From positions 248,001-312,000 of the forward strand of contig NZ_JOIX01000001.1 in the NCBI RefSeq assembly GCF_000720175.1: a stretch of 64,000 nt of DNA, read 5' to 3'. Made by a program: the position numbers and the translations under genes. Position 1 is the first letter of the stretch. Each line of letters starts with the position of its first letter. Below the pieces are notes generated by a model. That model had not been told where the DNA came from, made no database searches, and worked only from the letters and a program-made list of their open reading frames with translations. This document shows positions 15,891 through 24,784 of this stretch, piece by piece. The DNA comes from Streptomyces sp. NRRL S-337. GTDB lineage: Bacteria > Actinomycetota > Actinomycetes > Streptomycetales > Streptomycetaceae.

Positions 15891-16802
15891 ATGACCGGAA
15901 TCTGCACCGGACGCGTCGCCGTCGTCACCGGAGCGGGCCGCGGACTGGGCCGCGCGCACGCCCTCGCCTTCGCCGCCGAGGGGGCGAAGGTCGTCGTCAA
16001 CGACCTCGGCGTCGGCCTCGACGGCACCGGAGCGGCCGCCGGCCCCGCCCAGCAGGTCGTCGACGAGATCCGCGCGCGGGGCGGCGAGGCCGTCGCCCAC
16101 GGCGGCGACATCGCCACCGCCGACGGCGCCGCCTCCCTCGTCGCCACCGCCCTGGAGACCTTCGGCCGCCTGGACACCCTCGTCAACAACGCCGGATTCC
16201 TGCGCGACCGCATGCTGGTCAAGCTCGACGAGGACGACTGGGACGCCGTCATGCGGGTCCACCTCAAGGGCCACTTCCTGCCCCTCAAGCACGCCGCCGC
16301 GCACTGGCGGACCGAGGCGAAGGCCGGCCGCACGCCCGAGGCCCGGGTGATCAACACCAGTTCCGGGGCCGGTCTGCTCGGCAGCGTCGGCCAGGGCAAC
16401 TACTCCGCCGCCAAGGCCGGGATCGTCGGTCTGACCCTCGTCGCGGCCGCCGAGATGAGCCGCTACGGCATCCAGGTCAACGCGATCGCCCCGGCCGCCC
16501 GCACCCGGATGACCGAGCAGGCCTTCGCCGACACCATGGCCGCCCCTAAGGGCGACGGCTTCGACGCGATGGCCCCCGAGAACGTCTCCCCGCTCGTCGT
16601 CTGGCTGGGGTCCGGCGCCAGTGCCGGGGTGACCGGGCGGGTCTTCGAAGCGGAGGGCGGGCGGATCACCGTCATGACGGGCTGGCGGCCCGGCCCCACC
16701 GCCGACCGGGGCGCCCGCTGGACCCCGGCCGAGGCGGGCGACACCGCCCGCAAGCTCCTCGCCGACGCCGAGCCCCCACAGCCGGTGTACGGAGCGCAGT
16801 AA
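15891..16802 (+). CDS. Short-chain dehydrogenase, Rv3548c-like
   Basis: 303 residues, longer than classical SDRs because of a C-terminal tail (TGWRPGPTADRGARWTP). Motifs: VVTGAGRGLGRAHALAFAAEGAKVVVNDLG, the NNAGFLRDRML segment typical of MFE-2/3-hydroxyacyl-CoA dehydrogenase-like SDRs, NTSSGAGLLGSVGQGNYSAAKAGIVGLT. The NDLG and FLRDRM segments suggest a 3-hydroxyacyl-CoA substrate. It corresponds to Rv3548c by order. RBS AAGGGAA. Last gene of the steroid-type block. Confidence 0.8.
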   Translation: MTGICTGRVAVVTGAGRGLGRAHALAFAAEGAKVVVNDLGVGLDGTGAAAGPAQQVVDEIRARGGEAVAHGGDIATADGAASLVATALETFGRLDTLVNNAGFLRDRMLVKLDEDDWDAVMRVHLKGHFLPLKHAAAHWRTEAKAGRTPEARVINTSSGAGLLGSVGQGNYSAAKAGIVGLTLVAAAEMSRYGIQVNAIAPAARTRMTEQAFADTMAAPKGDGFDAMAPENVSPLVVWLGSGASAGVTGRVFEAEGGRITVMTGWRPGPTADRGARWTPAEAGDTARKLLADAEPPQPVYGAQ

Positions 16803-16876
16803 CAGCCACCGCACCCGCCGCCGCCAGGCCGCACCCGGCTCACGTCATGACCTGGCAACCATGGCAGCTCCGGAAC

Positions 16877-16898
16877 GTCACACTCGATTCACCCTGGA
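16877..16898 (+). promoter_or_regulatory. Candidate PHO box (two 11-bp direct repeat units)
   Basis: GTCACACTCGA followed directly by TTCACCCTGGA gives two units in 11-bp register, each with the TCAC core of the Streptomyces PhoP repeat (consensus close to GTTCACC). It lies about 70 nt ahead of the alkaline phosphatase start, a usual place for such control. A weaker third unit may follow. Assigned by eye. Confidence 0.5.
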
Positions 16899-16966
16899 CT
16901 GGTGATCTGACTCCGCCCGTTGACACCGCATCCGCTTGTCGGACGCCTCAAGGAGTTGCTGCTTCC

Positions 16967-18331
16967 ATGCACAGACCCGGTCGCCGTCACGTCACCATCG
17001 TCACCGCCCTTGCCGCCGCCACCGCTGCCGCCGTGGTCGCCACCACCACGGCCGGCGCTTCCGGCCCCAAGGAGCAGGCCCAGAACGCCATCAAGAGCGG
17101 GAAGGCCAAGAACGTCATTCTGCTGATCGGTGACGGCATGGGCGACTCCGAGATCACCCTCGCCCGCGACTACACGGTCGGCGCCAACGGCCGCCTGAAC
17201 ATGGACAAGTTCCCGCTGACCGGCGCCTACACCACGTACGCCGTGCACGCGGACGGCACCCCGGACTACGTCACCGACTCCGCCGCCAGCGGCACCGGCT
17301 GGGCGACCGGCGTGAAGACGGTCAACGGCCGCATCTCCAAGACCCCCGGCACCGACAAGGCCGTCCCCACCCTGCTGGAACTGGCGCAGAAGAACGGCTA
17401 CGCCACCGGCAGCGTCACCACCGCCGAACTCACCGACGCCACCCCGGCCGTGCTTGCCTCGCACGCCACCGACCGCTCCTGCCAGGGCCCCGCCGACATG
17501 GCCAAGTGCCCGTCCGACACGATCGCCCAGGGCGGACCGGGTTCGATCGCCGAACAGTCGGTCAACCACCGGGCCGACGTGCTCCTCGGCGGCGGCAAGC
17601 AGCGCTTCGACCAGAAGGTCACCGACGGCGCCTACAAGGGCCTCACCGTCACCGAGCAGGCCCAGAAGCTCGGCTACCAGGTCGTCACCGACAACGCCGG
17701 CCTGCAGAACGTCACGGCAGGCAAGCCGGTGCTGGGCCTGTTCGCCTCCGGCAACGTCCCCACCGAGTGGACCGGCAAGCCTGCGGCGGTCGGCGGCACG
17801 GACCCGCAGCGGTGCGTGACGTCCAACCCCAACCGCCCGGCCGCCACCCCGACTCTCGCCGACTCCGCGGCCAAGGCCATTCAGCTGCTGGAGGCCAAGC
17901 AGAAGCAGCGCCACTCCCGGCAGGGCTTCTTCCTGCAGATCGAGGGCGCTTCGATCGACAAGCAGGACCACGCGGCCGACCCGTGCGGTCAGATCGGCGA
18001 GACCGCCGCGTTCGACCGTGCCGTCAAGGTGGCCCGCGCCTACGCGGCCGTGCACCCCGACACCCTCGTGGTGACCACCGCGGACCACGGCCACACCAGC
18101 CAGATCGTGCCGCTGGAGGCCACTCCGCCCGGTATGTCCGCCACGCTCGTCACCGACGAGGGCCAGCAGCTGAAGGTCAACTACTCGACCAACACCCCGG
18201 GCCGGTCCCAGGAACACACCGGCACCGAGGTCCGCATCGCCGCCCAGGGCCCGCAGGCCTACCGCGTCCTCGGCGTCACCAACCAGACCGACCTGTTCAC
18301 CACCGTCCGCGAGGCACTGCGCCTGCGCTGA
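16967..18331 (+). CDS. Secreted alkaline phosphatase (PhoA family)
   Basis: 454 residues with a signal peptide (RRHVTIVTALAAATAAAVVATTTAGAS). Metal and active-site motifs of the E. coli PhoA type are present: NVILLIGDGMGDSEIT (metal Asp), YVTDSAASGTGWATGVKT (nucleophile Ser in DSA), GGGKQRF, IEGASIDKQDHAADPC, and TTADHGHTSQI near the end. It releases phosphate from monoesters outside the cell. The ATG at 16967 has AAGGAG 11 nt ahead. The candidate PHO box upstream suggests induction by phosphate limitation through PhoRP. Confidence 0.9.
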   Translation: MHRPGRRHVTIVTALAAATAAAVVATTTAGASGPKEQAQNAIKSGKAKNVILLIGDGMGDSEITLARDYTVGANGRLNMDKFPLTGAYTTYAVHADGTPDYVTDSAASGTGWATGVKTVNGRISKTPGTDKAVPTLLELAQKNGYATGSVTTAELTDATPAVLASHATDRSCQGPADMAKCPSDTIAQGGPGSIAEQSVNHRADVLLGGGKQRFDQKVTDGAYKGLTVTEQAQKLGYQVVTDNAGLQNVTAGKPVLGLFASGNVPTEWTGKPAAVGGTDPQRCVTSNPNRPAATPTLADSAAKAIQLLEAKQKQRHSRQGFFLQIEGASIDKQDHAADPCGQIGETAAFDRAVKVARAYAAVHPDTLVVTTADHGHTSQIVPLEATPPGMSATLVTDEGQQLKVNYSTNTPGRSQEHTGTEVRIAAQGPQAYRVLGVTNQTDLFTTVREALRLR

Positions 18332-18376
18332 CCGCAGCAACCCGCCCAGGCCGGCCGCGACAACCCGCCCAGGGGG

Positions 18377-19054
18377 TCATGGCCGGTGGGCGGCGAGCAT
18401 GGCATGGGTGAGACGGGCGGTGGTCCGGTGCCACCGCCCGGCATCCCGCAGCATGGCGTGCCGGCCCCGGTCCATGGTGAGGAATTGAGCATCCGCGCCG
18501 GCCTGTCGCGCACGTTCGCTGAAGTCGCGGGAGCCCTGGTAGTCGGTGATCCGGTCGCGGGCATCGTGGAGCAGCGCGAGAAGCTTTCCCCGCAGATGGG
18601 ACACCGGTTCCCCAGGTGGGCACCAGGGTGCCAGTGCGATGACGCCGCGGACCGCCGCATGACCTCCGGCGTGCAGTGCCGCCCGCCCGCCCATGGAATG
18701 GCCGATGAGCACGATCGGCACGCCGGGGCAGTGCGCCACCAGATCGTCGAGTGCTTGACGGGCGTCCCGGGCGGCGTCGGCAGCCTCGCCGTTCCAACCG
18801 CGACAGCGGTAGCGCACGGACGCGAGCAGGACGTCGTTCCCCTCCGCGGCCCGCGCCACGGCACCCAGGAAGGGCCGCATGCGCAGGGCGGGGAGATTCA
18901 GCAGCGGTAGCGGGTCGGTGCTGTCGGCCCGGCCACCGTGGAGGAACAGTACGGCGGCCCGCGGGGCGGTGGGGCCGCGGTGGACGACGAGCCGCCGGCG
19001 CGCGGGCTCCCGTCGCGGACTGCCCGCATCCGCAGCGTCGGTGCCGGTGGTCAT
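18377..19054 (-). CDS. Alpha/beta hydrolase
   Basis: 225 residues. AVLFLHGGRADST gives the oxyanion HG turn, VLIGHSMGGRAALHAG gives the nucleophile elbow (GHSMGG, Ser near residue 115), and GRHAML near the end likely holds the catalytic His. Cytoplasmic; resembles dienelactone hydrolase/peptidase-like small hydrolases of unknown substrate. ATG at 19054 has AAAGGA 8 nt ahead. Convergent with the phosphatase gene. Confidence 0.8.
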   Translation of the reverse strand: MTTGTDAADAGSPRREPARRRLVVHRGPTAPRAAVLFLHGGRADSTDPLPLLNLPALRMRPFLGAVARAAEGNDVLLASVRYRCRGWNGEAADAARDARQALDDLVAHCPGVPIVLIGHSMGGRAALHAGGHAAVRGVIALAPWCPPGEPVSHLRGKLLALLHDARDRITDYQGSRDFSERARQAGADAQFLTMDRGRHAMLRDAGRWHRTTARLTHAMLAAHRP

Positions 19055-19261
19055 CGTTGTGATCCTTTGCGTCGGGGCGAGGGGATGACCGGGAAGGGCA
19101 CCCGCCCCGGTCGCCGGCCGCGCCAAAACCGCTGCACAGCGTAACGCCATGGCGAAACGCCATTGAGGCCCGGTAGATGGCGTCGCGTGGGCCGACGTGA
19201 ACATCGTCACAACTGCCCTGCGACAGGGGTGCGTTGGCCACTCCCGGCTAGGACTTGCTGC

Positions 19262-19963
19262 ATGACAGGGGCTGGAGTTGACGTGATCGCCCGTGGGGCG
19301 AGTGTGCACGGTCCGAGAGGGCCGGTGTTCGAGGGCGTGGACCTGGATGTGCCGGCGGGCGGGCTGCTGGCCGTGCACGGGCCGGCCGGTAGCGGGCGTA
19401 CGTCCCTGCTGCTCGCGCTGGCCGGGCGGATGCGGTTGTCCGGCGGGGCCATCCGGGTCGGCGGGTACGTACTGCCCGCGGAGGGCCGGCGGGTACGCGC
19501 GGCCGTTGCCGTCGCCCGGGCGGCGCCCGCCGTCGCCCTCGAAGGGCGGCTGCGGGTGCAGGAGGTGATGGCGGAACGGCGCCTCACCGGAGCAGGGGTG
19601 ACCGAGCGGCGCCTCCGCGAGGCGTTCGAGACCGTGGGCATCGGCCCACGCGGGACCGAGCTGGTTGAGGACCTCGACCCGGCCGAGGCGCTGCTGCTGG
19701 CCACCGCGCTGGCCCTCGCCGAGCGTCCCGGCGCCCTCGTCGTCGTCGACGACGTCGACGACGGCCTGCCGCCCGAGGCGCACGGCCGCGTGTGGCAGGC
19801 GCTGGACCAGGTCAGGAACAGCGGGCCCGGGCGCACCGTACTGGCCGGGTGCCTCCGCACCCCGCCGCCCACCCCCGGCCTCGTCGCGCTGTCCCTTCCG
19901 CGGCGCAGCCGCGACCGCCTCCCGGCCCGGACCGCCGCCGCGCGAGAGGACACCGACACATGA
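19262..19963 (+). CDS. ABC transporter ATPase-like protein with degenerate motifs
   Basis: 233 residues with an ABC ATPase outline (FEGVDLDVPAGGLLAVHGPAGSGRTSLLLALAGRM). The Walker A reads GPAGSGRT at residues 40-47, with Arg in place of the catalytic Lys. The signature motif LSGGQ is not found; the place reads LDPAEALLLATALALAERPGALVVVDDVDDG, with a Walker B ending in Asp rather than Glu. It is likely a weak or non-catalytic ATPase. The stop overlaps the start of the YhgE/Pip gene (ATGA), so the two act together. Confidence 0.72.
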   Translation: MTGAGVDVIARGASVHGPRGPVFEGVDLDVPAGGLLAVHGPAGSGRTSLLLALAGRMRLSGGAIRVGGYVLPAEGRRVRAAVAVARAAPAVALEGRLRVQEVMAERRLTGAGVTERRLREAFETVGIGPRGTELVEDLDPAEALLLATALALAERPGALVVVDDVDDGLPPEAHGRVWQALDQVRNSGPGRTVLAGCLRTPPPTPGLVALSLPRRSRDRLPARTAAAREDTDT

Positions 19964-21903
19964 AAGCCGTCAAGCTGGCACTGCTGGAACTCCGGCGCTT
20001 CCGCGGCCCGGTTCGCCGTCTGGTTCCCTTACTGCTGTGCCTGGTGCCGCTGCTGTACGGGGCCATGTACCTCTGGGCGAACTGGGACCCGTACGGCAAG
20101 ACCGACCGCATGCCGGTGGCCGTCGTCAACCACGACCACCTGGCCCACGCCAAGCAGGGCCGCCGGGTCGACGCCGGTGATCAGCTGGTGAAACAGCTCA
20201 AGGCGTCCGGCACCTTCGACTGGCACTTCGTCGGCCAGGACGAGGCGCGGGACGGGCTGGAGCACGGCCGCTACTTCTTCACCATCGACATCCCGTCCGA
20301 CTTCAGCCGCAAGATCGCCACCGGCGCCGACACCCGGCCCCAACAGGCCGGCATCCGGATCGAACTCAACGATGCCAACAACTACATCGCCGGCATCATG
20401 ACCGAAGTGGTGCAGACCAAGCTGCAGGACCAGATCAACTCCGCCACCCATGCCGCCTATGTGCGCAGCATCTACGGCGAACTGTCGGACGTACGCGGCA
20501 AGTTGACCACCGCCTCCGACGGCGCGCACCGGCTGGTGGGAGCCACCCGCGTGGCCCAGCAGGGCACTTCCACGATCACCTCGGCCACCTCCACCCTGCA
20601 CGACGGGGCCGCCGACGTCGCCTCAGGGGCACAGCAGATCGCCCGCGCCACCGGACAAATCGACGACCTCGCGGGCCGTCTGGACCAGGCCGCCGCCGAC
20701 CGGCTTCCCGGCGCCGCCTCCGCCCTGGTGAGCACCGCCCGGCTGACCACCGACGGCCTGGACGCCGTGCACACCGCCACCACCGCCACCCGCAAAGGCA
20801 CCTCCCGCGCCGTGGCCGACCTCACCGATCTCGCCGACACCCACCCAGAGCTACGCGACGACCCCGTCTACCGCAGGGCCCTGAGCCACGTCCGCAGTCT
20901 GGACTCGACCGCCACCGCCCTCGACGGACGGGCCGCCGCCGCGGAGGACAACGCCCGGCGGGCCCTCGACGAAGCCGAACGCCTCCAGGACAGCGTCGGC
21001 TCCCTCCGACACGACGTACTGGCCCTGCACACCCCGCTCCGCCTCGTCGACAGCGGTTCGCACAGCGCGGCCGACGGCGCGCACGGCCTCGTCGAAGGGC
21101 TCGCCACCCTGGAAAAGGGCTCCGGCGCCCTGCACACCGCCGCCGAGCAGGCGCACGGCGGCGCCTCGGAAGTCTCCCGCACCGTGGACGACGGCCTGCA
21201 CAAGATCCCCCGCACCAGCCCCGACCAGGTCGCCCACGCCGCCGAAGTGCTGGGCTCGCCCGTGCACATCGACCGGACGAACCTGCACCCTGCCGGGGTC
21301 TACGGACGGGGGCTCGCGCCGTTCTTCTTCGGCATCGCCCTCTGGGTGTTCGGCCTCTTCGCCTACCTGCTGCTACGCCCCCTCAACACCCGTGCCCTGG
21401 CCGGCCGGGTCGGCGCCTTCACCACCGCCGTCGCGGGATGGCTGCCGGCCGCCCTGCTCGGCGCCGTGGGAGCACTGGTGCTCTACGGTGTCGTCGACCT
21501 GACCCTCGGACTGAACCCTGTCCACGGCTTCTTGACGCTCGCGCTCCTGGTCACCGCGGCGGGGGCGTTCGTGGCCGTCGACCACTGCCTGCGCACCGTG
21601 TTCGGGGTGCCCGGCGACGTCCTGTCGCTGGTCCTGCTCATCCTGCAGCTCACCGCCTCGGGCGGCCTCTACCCGCTGCCCACCGAACCGGCCTTCTTCC
21701 AGGTGCTGAACCCGATGCTCCCGATGACCTACCTCGTCGACGGACTGCGCGTGACCGTCTCGGGCGGCCTCACCGGGAACCTGCTCCGGGACTTCGCGGT
21801 CCTCCTCGCCTGCACCGCCGGTTCCCTGACCGTGACCGCCCTCTCCGTACGGCGGCAACGGATCTGGACGGTCGGACGCCTCCATCCCGACGTCTCTCTG
21901 TAA
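19960..21903 (+). CDS. YhgE/Pip family ABC-2 type membrane protein
   Basis: 647 residues. One transmembrane helix near the N-terminus (LVPLLLCLVPLLYGAMYLWANW), then a long extracytoplasmic part with repeated Ala/Asp/Thr-rich helices (roughly 180-400, coiled-coil-like), then five C-terminal helices (PFFFGIALWVFGLFAYLLLRP onward, LNPMLPMTYLVDGLRVTVSGG). This is the YhgE/Pip architecture, related to phage-infection protein and to ESX/SMR-like export helpers. Translation is coupled to the preceding degenerate ATPase. Confidence 0.85.
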   Translation: MKAVKLALLELRRFRGPVRRLVPLLLCLVPLLYGAMYLWANWDPYGKTDRMPVAVVNHDHLAHAKQGRRVDAGDQLVKQLKASGTFDWHFVGQDEARDGLEHGRYFFTIDIPSDFSRKIATGADTRPQQAGIRIELNDANNYIAGIMTEVVQTKLQDQINSATHAAYVRSIYGELSDVRGKLTTASDGAHRLVGATRVAQQGTSTITSATSTLHDGAADVASGAQQIARATGQIDDLAGRLDQAAADRLPGAASALVSTARLTTDGLDAVHTATTATRKGTSRAVADLTDLADTHPELRDDPVYRRALSHVRSLDSTATALDGRAAAAEDNARRALDEAERLQDSVGSLRHDVLALHTPLRLVDSGSHSAADGAHGLVEGLATLEKGSGALHTAAEQAHGGASEVSRTVDDGLHKIPRTSPDQVAHAAEVLGSPVHIDRTNLHPAGVYGRGLAPFFFGIALWVFGLFAYLLLRPLNTRALAGRVGAFTTAVAGWLPAALLGAVGALVLYGVVDLTLGLNPVHGFLTLALLVTAAGAFVAVDHCLRTVFGVPGDVLSLVLLILQLTASGGLYPLPTEPAFFQVLNPMLPMTYLVDGLRVTVSGGLTGNLLRDFAVLLACTAGSLTVTALSVRRQRIWTVGRLHPDVSL

Positions 21904-21917
21904 AGGGGAGGCGACCC

Positions 21918-22814
21918 TCAGCGGTGCTGCTGGTGGGGGGAAGCGGGATGGCTGGTGGGCCGGTCGGCTTCGGTGGCGGCCCAGGCGGCGAGGAGCTGCA
22001 AGGCGTCGTGGTCGGGTGTGCCGGGGGCGGTGCTGTAGGCGGTGAGGGTCAGGCCGGGTTGGGCGGGCAGTTCCATGGCGTCGAAGTCGAGGGTGAGGAC
22101 GCCGACGGCGGGGTGGCGGAAGGACTTGCGGCCGGTGTGGTGCAGGCGCACATTGTGCTTGGCCCAGGCGGTGCGGAATTCCTCGCTGCGGGTGACGAGT
22201 TCGCCGATGAGTCCGGTCAGGTCGGTGTCGTTGGGGGCACGTCCGGCTTCGGTGCGCAGCAGGGCGACGGTGGTGTTCACGGACTCCTCCCAGTGGGGGA
22301 AGAAGTCACGGCCACCCGGGCTGAGGAACTGGGCGCGGGCGATGTTGACGGTCCGGGCGGCGGGGTCGGGGAACAGCGGGGCGTACAGGGCGCGGCCGAG
22401 GGTGTTGGTGGCGAGGACGTCCAGGCGGCCGTTGCGGATGAAGGCGGGGCAGTCGGTCATCGAGCTCAGGACGCGCAGGACGCTGTCCGGGAGCGGGCCG
22501 CGGGTGCGTGTGGTGCGGCGGGCGGGGCGTTTGGCGGCGGCGCGGGCCAGGTCGTAGAGGTGGGCGCGTTCGGCGTCGTCGAGCTGGAGGGCGTTCGCGA
22601 GGGCGTCGAGGACTTCCTCGGAGGCGCCGGAGAGGTGGCCACGTTCGAGGCGGACGTAGTAGTCGATGCTGACACCGGCGAGCAGGGCGACTTCCTCCCG
22701 GCGCAGTCCTGGCACGCGCCGGTTGCCGCCGTAGGCGGGCAGCCCGGCCTGCTGCGGGGTGATCTTGGCGCGGCGGGAGGCCAGGAACTCGCGGATGTCG
22801 CTCTCCGTACTCAC
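21918..22814 (-). CDS. XRE-family regulator with MmyB-like ligand domain
   Basis: 298 residues. N-terminal Cro/C1-type HTH (GNRRVPGLRREEVALLAGVSIDYYVRLERG, residues about 27-60) followed by the MmyB-like domain (NGRLDVLATNTLGRALYAPLFPDP, NFARAQFL-type helix, LTGLIGELVTRSEEFRTAWAKHNV). Such regulators often sit divergent to an oxidoreductase gene they control and bind fatty acid-like ligands in known cases. Start GTG at 22814. In the gap to the cupin gene, CGCTCCCGGA occurs twice (22929 and 22948), a possible binding repeat. Confidence 0.85.
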   Translation of the reverse strand: MSTESDIREFLASRRAKITPQQAGLPAYGGNRRVPGLRREEVALLAGVSIDYYVRLERGHLSGASEEVLDALANALQLDDAERAHLYDLARAAAKRPARRTTRTRGPLPDSVLRVLSSMTDCPAFIRNGRLDVLATNTLGRALYAPLFPDPAARTVNIARAQFLSPGGRDFFPHWEESVNTTVALLRTEAGRAPNDTDLTGLIGELVTRSEEFRTAWAKHNVRLHHTGRKSFRHPAVGVLTLDFDAMELPAQPGLTLTAYSTAPGTPDHDALQLLAAWAATEADRPTSHPASPHQQHR

Positions 22815-22975
22815 ACATCCCAGGCTAGGCGCGGCGGCACGCATGTGGGGGGTTCTGCCAGTACCTGTAACGGCAGGCCCTTCTCCACTTGGCTGACCTG
22901 CGGTTTCCTCGATAGCGGAAGCGTTTGACGCTCCCGGAAAGCTTTGTCGCTCCCGGAGAGCAAGGAGTCGCCCTG

Positions 22976-23476
22976 ATGCCGAAGCAGTCGGCGCGGCGCC
23001 TGACCAGCAGCGCTGCCGCTCCGGCAGTGCCCCCGCCGCCAGTTCGATCAAGGAATCCAGTCGTGGAACACGTCACTGACACCCCCACCGTGAAGGCCCC
23101 GGCCGAGCGCTTCACCGGCGATGTCTTTCTCCACCCCATCGCGACGCCCGCCGAGCCGGCCCGGCTGGCCGCCGCGCTGGTGCGTTTCACCCCCGGCGCC
23201 CGCACCCACTGGCACTCCCACGCCCTGGGACAGGTCCTGCACATCACCGACGGGGTCGGCCTGGTCGGCACCCGTGACGGCAACGTCGTGCGCGTGCGCG
23301 CCGGCGAGACCGTGAAGTGCCCGGCCGGCGAGGAGCACTGGCACGGTGCCACCGACGCCACCCTCATGGCCCACCTCGCCATGGTCGTCGGTGATGGAAG
23401 CGGTGACGGCACCAGCTGGCTGGAGCCGGTCACCGACGAGCAGTACGCCGCAGCCCTGGCCACCCCCGGCCGGTGA
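22976..23476 (+). CDS. Cupin-domain protein
   Basis: 166 residues. The cupin motifs are ARTHWHSHALGQVLHITDGVG (two His and the Glu position replaced by Gln) and PAGEEHWHGATDATLM. This is the small cupin type often found next to alcohol dehydrogenases and SDRs. The ATG at 22976 follows AAGGAG by 8 nt; the N-terminal 30 residues are basic and Ala/Pro-rich and precede the conserved part, so a GTG at 23062 is an alternative start. First gene of a three-gene run with the ADH and SDR. Confidence 0.75.
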   Translation: MPKQSARRLTSSAAAPAVPPPPVRSRNPVVEHVTDTPTVKAPAERFTGDVFLHPIATPAEPARLAAALVRFTPGARTHWHSHALGQVLHITDGVGLVGTRDGNVVRVRAGETVKCPAGEEHWHGATDATLMAHLAMVVGDGSGDGTSWLEPVTDEQYAAALATPGR

Positions 23477-23578
23477 CGGCCCGCCGGCAGCCACCCCGCC
23501 TCGTGCACCGTGCCTCCCACCGGCTGCGTACCGGACCGGTGCACCGCACCCCTCGACGAGCAGAAAGAGCGATGTCCC

Positions 23579-24613
23579 ATGCGGGCAGCATTCCTGTACA
23601 AAGCCGGTGACGTCCGTGTCCAGGACGCCCCGGACCCCACCATCGAGCAGCCCACGGACGCCCTCGTCCGGATCGTCCGCTCCTGCGTGTGCGGCAGCGA
23701 CCTGCATCCCTACCACTCCCTGACCGCCGCCGACGGGCCCGTGCCCATGGGCCACGAGTTCCACGGCGTCGTCGAGGAGACCGGCTCCGAGGTCAGCGGC
23801 CTCAGCCGTGGCGACCTGGTGGTCTCCCCGTTCGCCTTCGCCGACAACACCTGCGAGTTCTGCCGCGAGGGCCTGCACACCTCCTGTCTCCGGGGCGGCT
23901 TCTTCGCGGCCGGTGTCGGCGGCGCCCAGGCCGAGGCCATCCGCGTCCCCCAGGCCCAGGGCACCCTGGTCAAGCTGCCGGGGGACGTCGACGAGGAGCT
24001 GCTGCCCTCGCTGCTGACCCTGGCCGATGTGTACGGCACCGGCTACCACGCCGCCAAGCAGGCCAGGGTGAAGCCCGGTGACAGCGTCACCGTCATCGGT
24101 GACGGCGCGGTCGGCCTGCTCGCCGTGCTGTCCGCCCAGCGGCTCGGCGCCGAACGCATCATCCTCATGGGCCGGCACAAGACGCGCACCGACCTCGGCA
24201 TCGCGTTCGGCGCCACCGACGTCGTCGCCGAGCGCGGCGAGGAGGGCATCGCCAAGGTGCGTGACCTGACCGGCGGCCACGGCACCCGCGCGGTTCTGGA
24301 GGCCGTCGGCCACATGCCCGCCTACGACATGGCCGTCGGCGCCGTGCGCCCCGGCGGCGTGATCAGCCGGGTCGGCGTACCCCAGTACGAGGCGGCGCCG
24401 GTCGGCTTCACCAGCCTCTTCGGCCCCAACGTTACCCTCACCGGCGGCCCCGCCCCCGTGCGCGCCTACATCGACGAGCTCCTGCCCGCGGTCCTGGACG
24501 GCAGCGTCGAGCCCGGCCGCGTCTTCGACCGCACCCTCCCCCTTGAGCAGGTGCCCGACGCCTACCGGGCCATGGACCGGCGCGAGGCCCTGAAGGTCCT
24601 CATCACCCCCTGA
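23579..24613 (+). CDS. Zinc-dependent alcohol dehydrogenase
   Basis: 344 residues. Catalytic zinc: Cys in CVCGSDLHPYHS and GHEFHG. NAD(P) site: VIGDGAVGLLAVLSAQRLGA. The structural-zinc loop keeps three Cys (DNTCEFCREGLHTSC), while the first ligand position is Asp, a variant I have seen in this subfamily. Substrate unknown; likely threonine/sorbitol dehydrogenase-like or an aldehyde reductase. It lies between a cupin and an SDR under probable control of the divergent XRE protein. Confidence 0.85.
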   Translation: MRAAFLYKAGDVRVQDAPDPTIEQPTDALVRIVRSCVCGSDLHPYHSLTAADGPVPMGHEFHGVVEETGSEVSGLSRGDLVVSPFAFADNTCEFCREGLHTSCLRGGFFAAGVGGAQAEAIRVPQAQGTLVKLPGDVDEELLPSLLTLADVYGTGYHAAKQARVKPGDSVTVIGDGAVGLLAVLSAQRLGAERIILMGRHKTRTDLGIAFGATDVVAERGEEGIAKVRDLTGGHGTRAVLEAVGHMPAYDMAVGAVRPGGVISRVGVPQYEAAPVGFTSLFGPNVTLTGGPAPVRAYIDELLPAVLDGSVEPGRVFDRTLPLEQVPDAYRAMDRREALKVLITP

Positions 24614-24784
24614 CCCGTCACAGGCCCGGCAGGCAGAGCACTTGAGATCTCCCCCCCGGTCGGGCGGCCGGGGCACGGTGACGTGACTCGCTGCCCGCCC
24701 GCAGCGCCGGGCGTCCTCACCCGGCAACGCATCCGTACGCCCACGACGCGCCCCACACCTCGCGCCTCCAGAAAGGGACCCGCA

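Noticed and set aside
19262..21903. The ABC-like and YhgE/Pip genes as the missing lasso exporter
   Set aside because: They are 9 kb away, the ATPase is degenerate, and YhgE/Pip is not a lasso export family.
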